Source of the DNA: Mycoemilia scoparia
Lineage: Eukaryota; Kickxellomycota; Kickxellomycetes; Kickxellales; Kickxellaceae
Direction of reading: 5' to 3'
Assembly (NCBI GenBank): GCA_027575805.1
Contig: JANBPU010000040.1
Coordinates: 1 to 64,000 of the forward strand
DNA length: 64,000 nt
Under the pieces are notes generated by a model, which ran no database searches, was not told where the DNA came from, and saw only the letters and a program-made list of their open reading frames with translations. The stretch's first letter is position 1; each line of letters opens with the position of its first letter. The position numbers and the translations under genes are program-made. Of the stretch, positions 1 through 11,249 are shown piece by piece.

Positions 1-698
1 ATACTGGGCAATACTTCATTTCTGACTCTGGATATGCCATTGGGTACCAGGAGCATTCTCTCTGCATAATTGGGAGGTAATAGGGGCAATCACAGCCAAA
101 TGTACCCTTCAAAAATTATTACCCATATTTTAAAATAAAAAAAGTTAATTTTGTTATTATTTAAAGAATCAAAGTAACTTTGTCTTCCCTTATTTTATGG
201 GAAAGCATTGTTATATCATGAATGACATGAATACATATCAATAGAACACACCATGAATAAAATTATAGAGTTTAATTGAAAATAGTTGTTGGTATGACCC
301 TCTGGTCCTTTTTTACTAAAAGTGAAATTATTACCGTTATTTGGAAGATTTTCAAAATAATATATCTACGGTATAAATTAAAGGCTCTTTAAGCTCTAAT
401 AGTCATAATTTTATTGTGGATAATGGCTCATATTTTTTTACTACAATTAATTTAGGAAACATTTAGATAAGCACCTATAATTATAGCTTTAAAAAATCAT
501 GTGCTTTTATAGTATTTATTGTAGATATAAAGGGAACAACAAAATTTAGGCCTTCGATTAAAGGTCACGCAATAGCGATGTGTTAAATTTGACTCGTAAC
601 TCTAACACTATAAATATCACAAGGTATCTCCTTAAATTCAAGGACTTTAGTATCATCCCACTTATTTTTACTTTTTTCCACAGTATTTCTACTAAATA
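1..698. other. Intergenic DNA with MITE remnant
   Basis: AT-rich non-coding stretch. Bases 1-125 hold the right part of an R1 miniature element: the internal block GGGGCAATCACAGCC followed by CCCTTCAAAAATTATTACCCATA. Its left end is not convincing. A TATA-like CTATAAATA near 609-617 could serve the small ORF at 699. Nothing else was recognised. Confidence 0.5.
80..127 (-). mobile_element. R1 MITE, partial right end
   Basis: The right terminal inverted repeat and adjoining internal sequence match the complete R1 copies near 22.3, 43.1 and 46.0 kb. The end is CCCA followed by TA, as in the full copies. The left inverted repeat is degraded or lost. Confidence 0.6.
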
Positions 699-950
699 AT
701 GTCAAGTAACATGTCCAACATCTCTATGTTTGTACCAAATGAATACGAGCAGCTGATTATAAAGCGTGGTTGGAAAAGGCGGGGATTCGAATACAACTTG
801 GTGGACTTTATATACCCCCACCGTTACTTTTATAATGTAGAAGAATTATTTACGAAACGACAAAAGCAGTTTTCCAACTATGTTAGATTCAAGTCAGGAT
901 TGGAAATACTATTCCCCGAAGTGGAAGATGACAAGGAGATCGAAGAATAA
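699..950 (+). CDS. Small hypothetical protein (83 aa)
   Basis: Not recognised. A single open frame of 83 codons with ATG at 699 and TAA at 948-950. The product is basic and aromatic in the first two thirds (RGWKRRGFEYNL, then a Tyr/Phe-rich stretch around residues 35-60) and ends in a short acidic tail (EVEDDKEIEE). There is no signal peptide and no membrane segment. A TATA-like CTATAAATA lies about 85 nt upstream, which supports a real transcription unit. The composition looks more protein-like than the surrounding shadow frames. It could be a real small protein of an RNA or mitochondrial complex, or a chance frame. Confidence 0.4.
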   Translation: MSSNMSNISMFVPNEYEQLIIKRGWKRRGFEYNLVDFIYPHRYFYNVEELFTKRQKQFSNYVRFKSGLEILFPEVEDDKEIEE

Positions 951-1146
951 GGGGAAAATGGACTCCAATAGTAATATTATTTCTCAACGCAATTCCTCCC
1001 ATTTTTCAGCTTAAAAAGCTTACATTTATCTTGGTTGGTGGTATATTAAAAATATCAAATTACGGATCTAAAACTAACAAAAAACTGTATTCAAGAAATG
1101 TTGTAGAGGTACATCAAATAGTAAAAATATAAAGCTAGTTACTAAA

Positions 1147-2526
1147 TTAGCTCTTTGTGTGCGCTAAAGAGGGGGGTAGCTCCTTGTGATAAGATGTAAC
1201 CTTTATCCTAAAAGTTATGGCTTTTTTGACATACTTTAGGTTCAAGAACCACCTCCAAAATTCACCAATACTCGGGTTGAACATGAAGGCAATGAAATTG
1301 AGTATTCCTTGTGAGGCAGGCAATAGTGTACTCAACAGGTAAACCGGGAGCGGTGAGAGCTGGGTGATCTGAGTAACAACAGCGATAGTCCTGGTGATTA
1401 TTGGAACCAAGGGGTACAACATAATTCTCAGGATGGTGTTACGAACATGTCTACGGTGACGATCCGTTACATGGGTCGTTGGTAAATTTTGGGTGTGATT
1501 CATCCCGCCGCCAGAAGCGCCTGGATATTTCTGATCATTTGGCCCCTTTGTTCCATTACCGTTTACAGTGTTTCCAGAATTATCGGTCTCTTTCTCTTCG
1601 TCACCTGTATCACGACCAGACTCATTGTTTCCCGGGTCCTTTTTATTCCGTCCAAATCTTTTCCGAAGCATACCCAATGTCCTTGATGATGATCGGCTTT
1701 GTTCAATCTGCTCCTTTGAAGGCTCTGGATGATTGAAGACCTTTTTAGTTTTCATTCCGATAAGCATTGGCATAAGCTTTAGTACCAAGAAGAAGCAAAT
1801 TATCAGCATATAGCCAATTCCACCGACCATCCATGCCATGAATGTGCCCCACATTATTCTGATTCCCTCGCTGTTCGATGTGCTTGTGTATATGATCTGA
1901 TACTCAGGAAGCCAAACGACATCTTTGAATACATAAAGGGTAGGCTGCGTGACAATAAAGGCTGCCAGGATGCTAACCGCCTCGTAGTATGGATTCAGCA
2001 TGGCAGCAATATGGCCTTTATTATGCAGAACAGCAAGCTGGAGCTGTAGGACGATACAGTCGGTGAGAAAAACAAAGGCCACGGACGTAAACATTAGCGC
2101 AAAATTGATGAATTTTACATGGCCAACAGGGATTTTGCTCATATACTCGTTGAATAACTTTACGATTTTGGCCGAAGACATGATAATGTCCATGGCTGCA
2201 ATCCACGCTGATAGTCGGAATGATGGACGAAGCGCGACTTCTCTTTTTATGAAGAAGAGGGAAACCACAATGGCTATAACGACGACCGAGAGTACGATAG
2301 AAGTAATGTCTAGGGCGAACTCGACATATACCCACTTGCCCATGATGGCATTAAACATTCCATGGACATCAGTGGTTGTTGCTCCTGGAGAAAGAGAATC
2401 ATCACTAGAATCCAAATCGTCGGAACCATCATTGGATTGTGGCGCCCTCTTGAAAAGAAGGGCTTGTAACATCGGATTGACTGGATCCAGGAGCCAGTAA
2501 AAGACGTTGTTGAACGCTAGGTCCAT
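1147..2526 (-). CDS. 7TM receptor-like protein 1
   Basis: A 459-residue integral membrane protein of the window's 7TM family, probably a plasma-membrane G-protein-coupled receptor. The extracellular N terminus (about 1-68) is acidic and Ser/Asp-rich. Hydrophobic segments lie near 70-93, 103-122, 138-162, 182-203, 227-256, 363-390 and 396-420. Family motifs are RPSFRLS at 100-106, a degenerate QLQLAVLHNK at 161-170, a YYE at TM4 (180-182), RIMLYPLVPIIT at 367-378 and FMFNPSIGEFW at 414-424. The third cytoplasmic loop (about 257-362) is long, basic then Gly/Asn-rich and low-complexity, as in the paralogs. It is encoded without introns. It is more distant from the other copies than 5 and 6 are from each other. 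The ligand is unknown, and relation to Git3/Gpr1-type fungal receptors is an inference from topology and the YP in TM6. Confidence 0.8.
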   Translation of the reverse strand: MDLAFNNVFYWLLDPVNPMLQALLFKRAPQSNDGSDDLDSSDDSLSPGATTTDVHGMFNAIMGKWVYVEFALDITSIVLSVVVIAIVVSLFFIKREVALRPSFRLSAWIAAMDIIMSSAKIVKLFNEYMSKIPVGHVKFINFALMFTSVAFVFLTDCIVLQLQLAVLHNKGHIAAMLNPYYEAVSILAAFIVTQPTLYVFKDVVWLPEYQIIYTSTSNSEGIRIMWGTFMAWMVGGIGYMLIICFFLVLKLMPMLIGMKTKKVFNHPEPSKEQIEQSRSSSRTLGMLRKRFGRNKKDPGNNESGRDTGDEEKETDNSGNTVNGNGTKGPNDQKYPGASGGGMNHTQNLPTTHVTDRHRRHVRNTILRIMLYPLVPIITRTIAVVTQITQLSPLPVYLLSTLLPASQGILNFIAFMFNPSIGEFWRWFLNLKYVKKAITFRIKVTSYHKELPPSLAHTKS

Positions 2527-4460
2527 GTCAGTGGTTGTGCTAGAAGATTTTTAGTAAAGAAAGGCCAAGAAAGTTTAGAGTGTTGTGAGGGTTGTTGGTG
2601 TCTTGAGAAATCAGACCATCCACGGTTTATAACAGTATCAAGCTCAAGGAATTTCTGAGTCAGGTGGAGAGTTTTGCTGCGAATTGCACAGGATAAAGAC
2701 ACTGGCCAGCAAGCAATTTTCTTCCCACAGCATAAACAAAGACAAGTACAAGAGGAGAGGATAAGGCATGGCCTGGCATCTTGATGATCACTTGATAAAA
2801 ATTGTAATGCAGCCAAAAAGCCAATTTTGTATGTCAAGATATGACTGCAAATGTCCCTATAAAAGCTGATTGTCCTTTTCCTATTATTGAAGTTGGGATA
2901 CCTTGGACCAAAATGCTGACAAGAATTGTGCAATAATGTTAGGAAGACAATTAGGACCACATGGCTTTCTGGTGAGCCAACATACATACCCCAAGTACAT
3001 CAATCTATGTCTTTGAATGCAACCGTACCTTATTATAAAATAACCAATAAACATTAACTTGATGAGAAACAAGTATTCGCAATCCCACTATAAGTTTTTT
3101 ATTTGCTGGCTTTAAAACACAATATATACCTGTGCATCAATACGAAATTATGGCTGATAATAAAAACATAAGAAACCTTGGTGCATAGGTGTGTAGCTAT
3201 CTGTGTTACTTGTTGGATAATGGTCGTTGATTTCAATCTGTGAATGTTTTATCTGCCCTTATTGTGACGGGTTTGGTAAACAATGTAGCTCTGCTCCACA
3301 ATTCAATTTGTAAAATAGCAGCATAGTTTTGTTTTTATTTTTTAAGGCATCCGAAAATATAAAATATTCTTTTCATGAGGGTTTAAACTGGTTTCATGGG
3401 TTGTTTTAGCGTAAACTTTCACATTATTTATTATATCCTTGAGCTTATGCTATTTGAGTTATAAAATATAAAAATATATATCCGCAAAATGCATTAATGT
3501 CTAGGTATATATTCTAAACTATGTCGCTATATTTTGGTCTCCTTTAATACAATCATTAGATTGACATTGCTCTATAGGAATGCTACTATGGATAAAAATT
3601 CTACATTCTTGAAAATCGTTCTGCTCTATTACACGTTTCCTTTAAAGTCATGTATTACGTACAAAATCGACAATCCAATGTACTGATATGTAATAACAAT
3701 GATGATGATGATGGTTGCTGATCAGGTTGAAGATAAATGTATTGTTTTAAAGCAAATGTCATCTGAGTACGTGCATCTGTATATTGTTCGATTCTGATGT
3801 GCCATTTTACTTCTGCAATATGTAATAAGGATAGCTAATTATACAGCCGTTGCACTATCGGATACTATGTTTGAAATTACAATACTAATTGGTATAATAA
3901 ATCGAGAAAGAGTCTACAAAATGCAATGTCATGATTCTGTACATGGTACAAATTTTGAATGGGATGCTACATTGGAACTGCCAATCCACGAGACCAAATT
4001 TATAGAGATTATATTCTGCCATTGCTTTTACATTATACGCACAATTAAAGAGATCTACTTTAGCACTTTAGCAAAAAAAATTGGCACGAATTATATTATA
4101 ATGGTCTGGTGTCTTCTCCAAAATAGACTAAAGCAAAGTCATGAGGAATTGAGCACAATTGAATGTTTTAGACAGCAGCTGTGCTTAAACATGTGGCTGA
4201 CTTATGATAGATTCTTTGTCATGATGTTATAACATCAGCTCTGTAACAATGAAAAGAGTGTTTAGTATGTCGGGTAGAGTGGTGCTATCTTTTTTTAAAA
4301 ATTATAAAAGCACAAATGTTGAGCATATAACGTATTTTTGCCTCAGTATTTTTAATAACCCAATAAATAATTCTCATTTAAACAATTTTTTGAAAAGGTT
4401 TCGAGTTGGTTCATAATATTCTAATATCTTTGTGTTAAATGTTTACTATAAATTAGAATT
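2527..4460. other. Intergenic DNA
   Basis: Long AT-rich non-coding region upstream of receptor 1 and downstream of QNG1. It contains a short GAT microsatellite near 3700-3714. The open frames here (for example minus strand 2517-2987 and plus strand 3867-4232) have no recognisable domain or protein-like composition. Confidence 0.5.
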
Positions 4461-5690
4461 TCAGAAATACACAGTTTGCTTGAACGAGATGCGAGGGATC
4501 TTACGAAGCTCTGGCTCCTTTCCTTCCTGCCACCAATATTGGTCAAGGTTGGCCTGGTTGAGACCACTGCGAGCACCGCCAACCAGAGTGGGATCGGCTT
4601 TGCAGAAGTCGACTATACGTAAGGCAACAACAACCGAAGCAGCACGCAATACGCTAACCTCTTCACAATCGAGCTCTTGCTGGTTGTCCAGCTTATTCTG
4701 CAGCCTTTCGCTAGTAATTTTGATCAATTTATAGTGAATAAGCATTGTTGGGATCACATTATCAGCAAATATGGTCAACTGATCGCAGTCGCCAAATCCA
4801 AAGTGGGCTCTATCCTGCTTCATGAATCGAAGCCAAAGGTCATAAACTGCAAGCTGTGCCTTTTTGAACAAGTACAATGGCTTATTTCTAAAAGTATATA
4901 CGTCCTGGAATGCGTAAAACTCGCGACAAAGAGAATCAGCAAGTTTTACTGCCGAAGGCCTGGTACCAAAGTTTTCTTGCTCCTCGATTGATGCGATTAT
5001 AAAATCGGCCAATGTATCGTAGCCCAATTTCTTCAATGTGCGACCAGTGTCTTGAAGAATGGCCACAATTTGTTCAGCAAGCTTTCTCAAAACGCTGGGT
5101 TTGCTAATCGTAAATATTCCGGACGCAACTGGCTTTGAGTCGCTGCCGCTACCAATTTGGGTTACTGGCTCTTCTTTCCCGAGCAAAGGGATCTGAAACT
5201 GCTCAGAAACACTCTCAATGGAGGAACGTATAAGACTATCAGCATCGAAGGAAATGCCAGAAATGTACGACCCAAGGCAACCATACAAAATAGTGTCAGC
5301 TGCTCCACGCTTTCCACCGTTCGACTCCTTGAGCTCGACACGATAACCACTCCCAATCTGCAAGATGTCACGTAGCACTATAAAGTTGATTTCGGATTTT
5401 TGATCAGGGAACTTTAGAGGCAGAGATTCTACCCATGAATCGGCTTTACTTTCGATTGATTTGAACCTTTCCCAGTCCATATTTTTTAGATACTGCTTGA
5501 TCATTTCGTCATCGATCTCAGCAAAGTCTTTGTAGTTTTCCAAACATTCCAAACTGCTTTGGTTAACAGCATTGGAAAAGTTATTTCCGGTCTTCAAAAA
5601 CGCACGAATGTCATCTGTTAGCTCTGCAAACCCCAGAGATTGGTAGCTGGATGGGTTGATTTGCTGGATAGCGGGACCTGGGTTACTCAT
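4461..5690 (-). CDS. QNG1: Queuosine 5'-phosphate N-glycosylase (queuosine salvage)
   Basis: A 409-residue single-exon member of the Q_salvage (formerly DUF2419, C9orf64) family. The enzyme releases queuine base from queuosine 5'-phosphate, so that the eukaryotic tRNA-guanine transglycosylase can insert salvaged queuine into tRNA wobble positions. Family landmarks are visible: FYAFQDV at 258-264, FRNKPLYLFKKAQLAVYDLW at 267-286, the DQLTIFADNVIP block at 303-314 (equivalent to the usual LTxFADYRVPQ), and EVSVLRAASVVV around 344-355. The length is close to other fungal and animal members. The start ATG at 5690 gives the expected N terminus and no better upstream start is seen. It sits head-away from PTAR1 about 1 kb off, with no sign of co-regulation. 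The family assignment is firm. Tyr in the usual FADYRVP is Asn here (FADNVIP), which is a mild divergence. Confidence 0.93.
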   Translation of the reverse strand: MSNPGPAIQQINPSSYQSLGFAELTDDIRAFLKTGNNFSNAVNQSSLECLENYKDFAEIDDEMIKQYLKNMDWERFKSIESKADSWVESLPLKFPDQKSEINFIVLRDILQIGSGYRVELKESNGGKRGAADTILYGCLGSYISGISFDADSLIRSSIESVSEQFQIPLLGKEEPVTQIGSGSDSKPVASGIFTISKPSVLRKLAEQIVAILQDTGRTLKKLGYDTLADFIIASIEEQENFGTRPSAVKLADSLCREFYAFQDVYTFRNKPLYLFKKAQLAVYDLWLRFMKQDRAHFGFGDCDQLTIFADNVIPTMLIHYKLIKITSERLQNKLDNQQELDCEEVSVLRAASVVVALRIVDFCKADPTLVGGARSGLNQANLDQYWWQEGKEPELRKIPRISFKQTVYF

Positions 5691-6680
5691 TGTATGTAAG
5701 AAAGAGACTAAAAAGTGAGAACAGCTGATTTATGTTTGAAAAATTATGAAGCAAGGGCCCGTGTTTTTATATTCTGACTAAATTTAGGTGTGAAAGGCGT
5801 AGTTTCAAAATCTCACTTGTAGGCGGCTCTCAATACGCAAGCACTTTGGCGACCCAAGTACCGCAATTATATTAGCAGGTAAATTATGGAGCACACCCAC
5901 CAGCTCTGTGCTTATAGAATGGTGAGACAATTTTGTTATTAGGTACATATAACTGCCAAAGGAATTTTATTGGATTTAAAACCCGTGGATCTACAACACA
6001 ATAGAACAAACAAATGCATGGTCGGTTCTATACGTCAAATGCTTTGTATCTTTTTGAAGCTCAATCTATTGAAATCTTTGAAATGAGTGTGCCTAAATGC
6101 CGATCACCGGAACCAACCGGAATATTGCTTTACTTGAATCATCTAAAGCAAGAACATTGATACATAGTATTTGATATTTTTTGCTTCAATTGCGGTAAGC
6201 AAGACGAGTTATTCCGTAGGTTAATTGCATGCTCTTGAGATATTCGACCACCAACACATTCCGTTTGTCCCCTGTTTAGATTTGCTTTTCGTCTCACAGA
6301 TTCGACTATGTCCTAGACTCTTAGGGATAGTAGTATCATATAGCATTCTCATTCTATATTGACGATCCATTAAATGCCAGAATCTCCCTTGAAGGTGTAC
6401 CAGAATGATACCCTGGATAATAGCCAATAGTCCATCAGACTCCAGCCAAAGTGTATGGCTTATGAGTTGATTTGCAGGGAATGTATGAGGGTACCAACTT
6501 GTTTCCTTTTGATGGAGAACTTGCCAAATGCAATAGATCAAGGTCAAGATTCATCAGCCCATAAGGGTATATATAGAACAATCGAAACCATCAATTAGAT
6601 GAAACGTATATGATTGCAAGTGAATCTCTTGGACACCAATATCACCATAAATACGGTACTCGAAAAACAATCGCGGAAAC
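5691..6680. other. Intergenic DNA with R2 repeat
   Basis: Shared upstream region of divergently transcribed QNG1 (minus) and PTAR1 (plus). It holds one R2 repeat copy at about 6377-6530. No other gene was recognised. Confidence 0.5.
6377..6530 (+). repeat. R2 dispersed repeat, copy a
   Basis: About 150 bp similar to copies at 40.9, 45.3 and 48.2 kb. Shared blocks are CTCC(C)TT(A)AAGGTGTACCA, GGATAATAGCCAAT, a CCAAAG.GTATGG block, GGGTACCAACTTGTTTCC and GATGGAGAACTTGCCA. Confidence 0.65.
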
Positions 6681-8042
6681 ATGAACTCCCTGTTTGATCT
6701 GAGTGTCGAAGAATTGGTTAATCGATTGTTGAAAGCATTGCAGACTCCAAATTTGTATGTATAGTTATTGCTAGATCCGTATCGAGTTCAGACATCTCTG
6801 GTTAATAACTACTCTGTTTGGTCTATGGCTATAGAAAATACTTGGACTTCATTATTCCCGGAGGGTATATAAGTGAGTTAAAGGAACAGCCAGAATCTTG
6901 GCCATTTTTGATAGTGGAGGGTTGTTTAGGAATCCCAGTAAATACTATAGCACCGATAACCAAATATGCGTGGGCGGAGTTTAAAGGTTTGAGAAACAAT
7001 GAGAACCACAACATAGAGGAAGCAAATTACAATGAGGCGAATGATTTAACCAAAGTGCTGGTTTTATTTAACGGATCAAACCACACAGCATGGAATTGGA
7101 GGAAAGAACATGGCCAACATTTAGGCCACGAGTTTTTTAAGCAAGAACTGGAGTTTGTCCGATTGCTTTTGACCTATAAGCGGCATTCAAAAACTGATCT
7201 AGTTTGGCATCACAGGTAACAGGAAGATTATTAATTGCATTATGGAAATTTCAATTCCAAAAAGAGTTACTCTGGCTTATATTAGCCTGCTAACCTCTGG
7301 GATATATGATGGTAAGAATAGAGTGTGGCTACTAGAGAAATACCATCCGTTTGGAAACGACTCCAGTGATTGTTATTTATTGAAAGAATGGTGGAATGAC
7401 GAAAAGGCCTTGATAGAAACGGCATGCACTGTTCATCCAAGAAACTACCATGCATGGAAATATCGGTGGTGGTGTCTAAAACAAATTATTTTTTCGTATA
7501 TCACCCAAGAAACGCAGCTTGAAGTAGCAGCTGTGTTATCGTCAGCAGGGGGTTTTGGGGACAGGGATAATAAAGCAAACCCCGAATTTCCCAAAAATGG
7601 CAGCTCTCTTATCAGGGAAGAGTGGATTTTCGTCAGCACATGGATTTCAAAGCACCCCTCGGACTACACGGCATACCACCATTCACACATGTTGGTGTCG
7701 CATATAATACATCAATGCACTTCATCAGACAATCCTATGGCTACGAGGTCGCTTTTAGTTGGTATGATTAGGACTGCCATCCATGAACTCAATTCGGTTT
7801 ATTCCTCATACGAATCAAAGTGGTACCACCTCCGCTGGTGTGCTGGTCAGCTATGCGGGCTTGATGACACACAATCCATTATAGATGAAGAGCTGGTCCC
7901 ATTCATTGCCTCCTGGAAACTAAAAGCAAAGTCATTGCAACAGCAAAGCACTGATGAATCATCAGATAGCTCAATAACCGCACGCTTGGCACTGCAAACA
8001 ATCAGGTGGCTCGGAAGCAACCTAGACATACATCCTTTCTAA
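6681..8042 (+). CDS. PTAR1: Protein prenyltransferase alpha-repeat protein (PTAR1-like)
   Basis: Three inferred exons. Exon 1 is 6681-6754 and exon 2 starts at 6835 after ATAG; this join gives NLKYLDFIIPGG. Exon 2 ends near 7215 at CACAG|GTAACA. Exon 3 starts at about 7265 or 7286 and runs to TAA at 8042. The product has tandem PPTA-type alpha-helical repeats: NHTAWNWRKE, DLVWHHR, VHPRNYHAWKYRWW, HPSDYTAYHHSHM and SSYESKWYHLRWC. Farnesyl- and geranylgeranyl-transferase alpha subunits have this fold, but the spacing and divergence fit PTAR1, a subunit of GGTase-III that modifies the SNARE Ykt6 in animals. The exon 2/3 junction is unsettled: in-frame solutions include introns of 49 or 70 nt with unequal acceptors. 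A frameshift is the alternative. Confidence 0.8.
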
Positions 8043-8360
8043 TGACCGACTATGGATTGGTCCCTATGCACTTTGATGACCCATAAACACTTCTTAATCC
8101 CAGCCATAAGGATCGCTGTGTCACTCTTCAGCCGAGCCTACAAGTCCAATTGATAAAACCGCTTATGTAGTCTATATAATCTTGATATCCTCTTTTAGAA
8201 ACTTGTACCTATCTAAATATCGCACACCTTTCCTCTGGACCATTTCACGCCTCTCTGTTCGTCAATTCTTTTTTATATTTAATATTTGACTTAGAGGCTA
8301 TTGATATTTATCAGCTTGGGCTTATATTTACTTACTTATTTATAAATCATACTTTTTCAT

Positions 8361-9510
8361 ATGCTGCGGATGTCAAATATCAGACATTTTGACCAGAGCG
8401 CTCTTAACTTGATGAGGCAGCAGCTTGCTCTTCCTGCTGGCTCTCTACCAAAACTTGTCTTGCCTAATTTCAAGTATAAAGTCCCCGAAGAATCTATATG
8501 CGAAGCTGCTGTGCTGGTCCCGTTCTGCTATACGAGGAATGGTGCGCCCTCATTGCTATTTGAAGAACGTAGCCGGAAACTCAATAGTCACTGTGGTGAA
8601 GTTTGGTAAGTTTGTATTAGGCGCTTTTAATTATGCTCTTGAATTTGCCAAAGTTCATTTCTGCGTATGTGTGGATTTTGAATCCTCCTTGCCATTACTA
8701 GGGTGTTTGAAACTTTGGCAACCCACAGCTGCGCCTGTTTCTGGTTATTGAAAACTCCCGCATTTAACACACTGGTGCCTTTGTTACAACTCAACAACCA
8801 GCTGCCATTGCTGTTTTCATCATTGGCAACCTATTTTTAACGTATCTAACTGACATTTATTTTATGTTTCCTATATAAATGTATATATATATATATACAG
8901 TTTCCCTGGAGGTAAAGTTGATCCAACAGACAAATCGCCGATGGAAACAGCTCTTCGCGAGACAGAAGAGGAAATCGGGATTCCTCCATCTTGTATTTCT
9001 ATACTAGGTGCTTTGCCCCCAATCCCAAGCGGCTCATTCACGATGCGTATCCATCCGTTTGTGGCCTACATCCACGATACTGACTTTCAGAACCACAGAG
9101 CTTCTGGAAATGGACAAGAAACAAATGCTACCACGAATCCATCAATCAAGGATTTAACTGTTGAGGATCTTGAATGCAATCACGATGAAGTACACAGGGC
9201 CTTTTCACTACCAATAAGTCACTTTTATGATCAATCAAAACAAAGACTGATGCAATTCCGTGATACATCGTTCAAAATTCCCGTATATTCTACTGACAAG
9301 AAGGATTTGGAGATTTGGGGCCTTACTGCATTCATCATCAAACAGCTGCTTTTACGTCTCGATTGTACACCCGAAGAACTCACTCAAGCTCAGTTCAACA
9401 TCAACGAAGTGAGGAGGAGCGGGGACCACAGCTATGATGGAAAGTCTACAGAAAAGGTTGAAATGTTTGAAGCAAGAAAGCAACAAATGGAGCAACGACA
9501 GAGGCTATAA
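8361..9510 (+). CDS. Nudix hydrolase, CoA-diphosphatase-like (NUDT7/NUDT8/PCD1 group)
   Basis: Two exons, 8361-8605 and 8901-9510 (284 aa), joined through a 295-nt intron with a GTAAGT donor and a TATATACAG acceptor. The join rebuilds GEVCFPGGKVDP exactly across the catalytic site. Family hallmarks are the UPF0035-type CoA-binding signature at residues 65-86 (LLFEERSRKLNSHCGEV then FPGG) and the Nudix core TALRETEEEIGI at about 98-109, with the metal-binding glutamates of REtEEEiG. Such enzymes hydrolyse CoA and acyl-CoA to phosphopantetheine and 3',5'-ADP in peroxisomes or mitochondria. The C terminus is QRL, not a classical SKL peroxisomal signal, and the N terminus (MLRMSNIRHF) is only weakly mitochondrial-like. 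The location therefore remains open. The 295-nt intron is unusually long for this window. Confidence 0.9.
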
Positions 9511-9888
9511 CTATGCTCACATATTGTTTATTTAAATTCTGTATCCAGAATTTTATAAAATCTAATGTACTTCTTAGTGATAACAAATATAGATATCAAA
9601 TACAGGTTTATTCAAAATGTTTGTCATGAATTGATCGTTCTATTTATGTGTGTACAGGAGGGACTACATAGAAAATACAAACTATAAATACTAAAACTTG
9701 TTATTTTCTTTGCAAATTCCAAACTCTAATAATTACTTTTAACAATAGAATTTATCACATTTTTATACAAACCCCATAACCAACGTGGATATTTTCAATA
9801 GTACAAAGTCTAATTTTGAAAATGTACTAGACTATTATGCCAGCTTTGCATCATAAACTTTCTTCAGATCGGTATAGGAATTTACATT
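9511..9888. other. Intergenic DNA
   Basis: Short AT-rich gap between the Nudix gene and FRG1, presumably containing a 3' end and a promoter. No repeat or RNA was recognised. Confidence 0.5.
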
Positions 9889-11089
9889 ATGTCTGAATAT
9901 TCAGTATCAAGAGGAAGCAAACTTAAGTTCAAGGGCGAAAAAAAGAAGTGAGTAGTGAAAATGGAATTGTTAGCTATATGACCTTATGTTGTTCACAAGA
10001 ATTTTATTATGCAGAATTGACTAATATATGTACATGATTTCTAGAAAGAAAAAAGGTTCTAAATCCAAGCACTCTGATAGATCCAAATCAAACAATGACA
10101 ATGATAACGCAGAAGGTAGCCAAACATCCCTTCAAAACAGTCATGAAAATCCATAAAATTTCTTTATTTTTAAATAAACAAACCATAACAAGTCTAATTT
10201 TCTTATAGGTTGGGTCCCGGTCGAGTGTCTAGATGACTTTGAAGGACCAGTGGTATTTTATTTCCGAGACAGCAACCCCAGGATCCTCTCATTACCACCA
10301 GATTTTGCAGACGGAGGTTCCAATGCTGGTGGTGGCGGCATTGGATCTATAAACAACCGCCAGTCTTTGCTTGCATATCCACTTTCCCATGAATCTGCTG
10401 AAACCCAAGTAGAAGATGCCGAACCAACAGCAGTTGAGCATGTATTTATTGGCCAAAGGACCATAGTAGCTAGAGAAAAAGAGGATCCTAATATACCATT
10501 ACCGACAACATTTACCTTTAAAACCTCTCGTGGGCAATACCTTTCAGCTGACAGGCTCGGATTTGTTACATCTGATGCACCTGCAATTGGGCCTTTGGAA
10601 GTATGGACACCAGTAATCCGTAAAGACGAAGCAGGTGTTGGCGCTGTATCACTTATGACAGAGGCTTCCGGAAAAGAGCGATTCCTGTCCATTGGCATCT
10701 CAAAGGATCAGGATCCCGAACAAACTGGAAAAAAAGATTCTCACATACCTGTCGGTGTTCGTGCAGATTCCGACTCCATTGGTTTCAGAGAGACATTTTA
10801 TGTCAAATGCCAAGCTCAAAACAGAAAGGCCAGAATTAAATCATCTAAAGACAAGTCTGGGAATGAGCAGGATGTGTTTGTCTATGGTGATGGCTCAGCA
10901 ATTAGCCAAGGACCAGATGATGACGAATTGAATAAAATAAAATATTTCCAAAGCTACCAGTCAGGAAAAATATCCAGTCATAAGCTTAAAAAGGACAAGA
11001 AGGATCTAAAACGGGCCAGATCTGAGGGCAAATACAATGAGGCGCTACTTGATCGTAGAACCAAGTTAAAATCAGATAAATTTTGCTAA
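9889..11089 (+). CDS. FRG1: FRG1-like protein (beta-trefoil, nuclear)
   Basis: Three exons, 9889-9947, 10045-10115 and 10209-11089, giving 336 aa. The N terminus MSEYSVSRGSKLKFKGEKKK and the Lys/Ser-rich exon 2 match the basic nuclear/nucleolar targeting head of FRG1. The FRG1 domain follows: GWVPVECLDDFEGPVVF, FTFKTSRGQYLSADRLGFVT, and then IGPLEVW, corresponding to the IGPREQWEP block of animal FRG1. The C terminus EALLDRRTKLKSDKFC is the diagnostic FRG1 ending (LLDRRxKLKxDRYC). FRG1 proteins associate with nucleoli, Cajal bodies, spliceosomal complexes and F-actin. The fungal copy has a Gly-rich insertion near residues 65-78. The splice sites GTGAGT/CTAG and GTAGCC/ATAG are inferred, but each restores the conserved reading frame. 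Confidence 0.92.
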
Positions 11090-11249
11090 GCTATATTCTC
11101 TTGTAAATTCATTATGTTTATTTCCCATAAATAAATGTGCTTATTATTCCAAAACATCTTTTCAGTGAATAATATTTATTGGTACCAAAGCCACAAATTT
11201 CGACGTTGTTTAAAACGAAAACTTACTGATCTATACACAAGCAATAGGA

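Noticed and set aside
2517..2987. 156-codon open frame on the minus strand upstream of receptor 1
   Set aside because: Cys/His-rich, no domain, overlaps the leader of receptor 1 and reads like translated non-coding DNA.
3867..4232. 121-codon open frame on the plus strand
   Set aside because: No recognisable domain, biased composition typical of AT-rich chance frames, no splice or promoter support.
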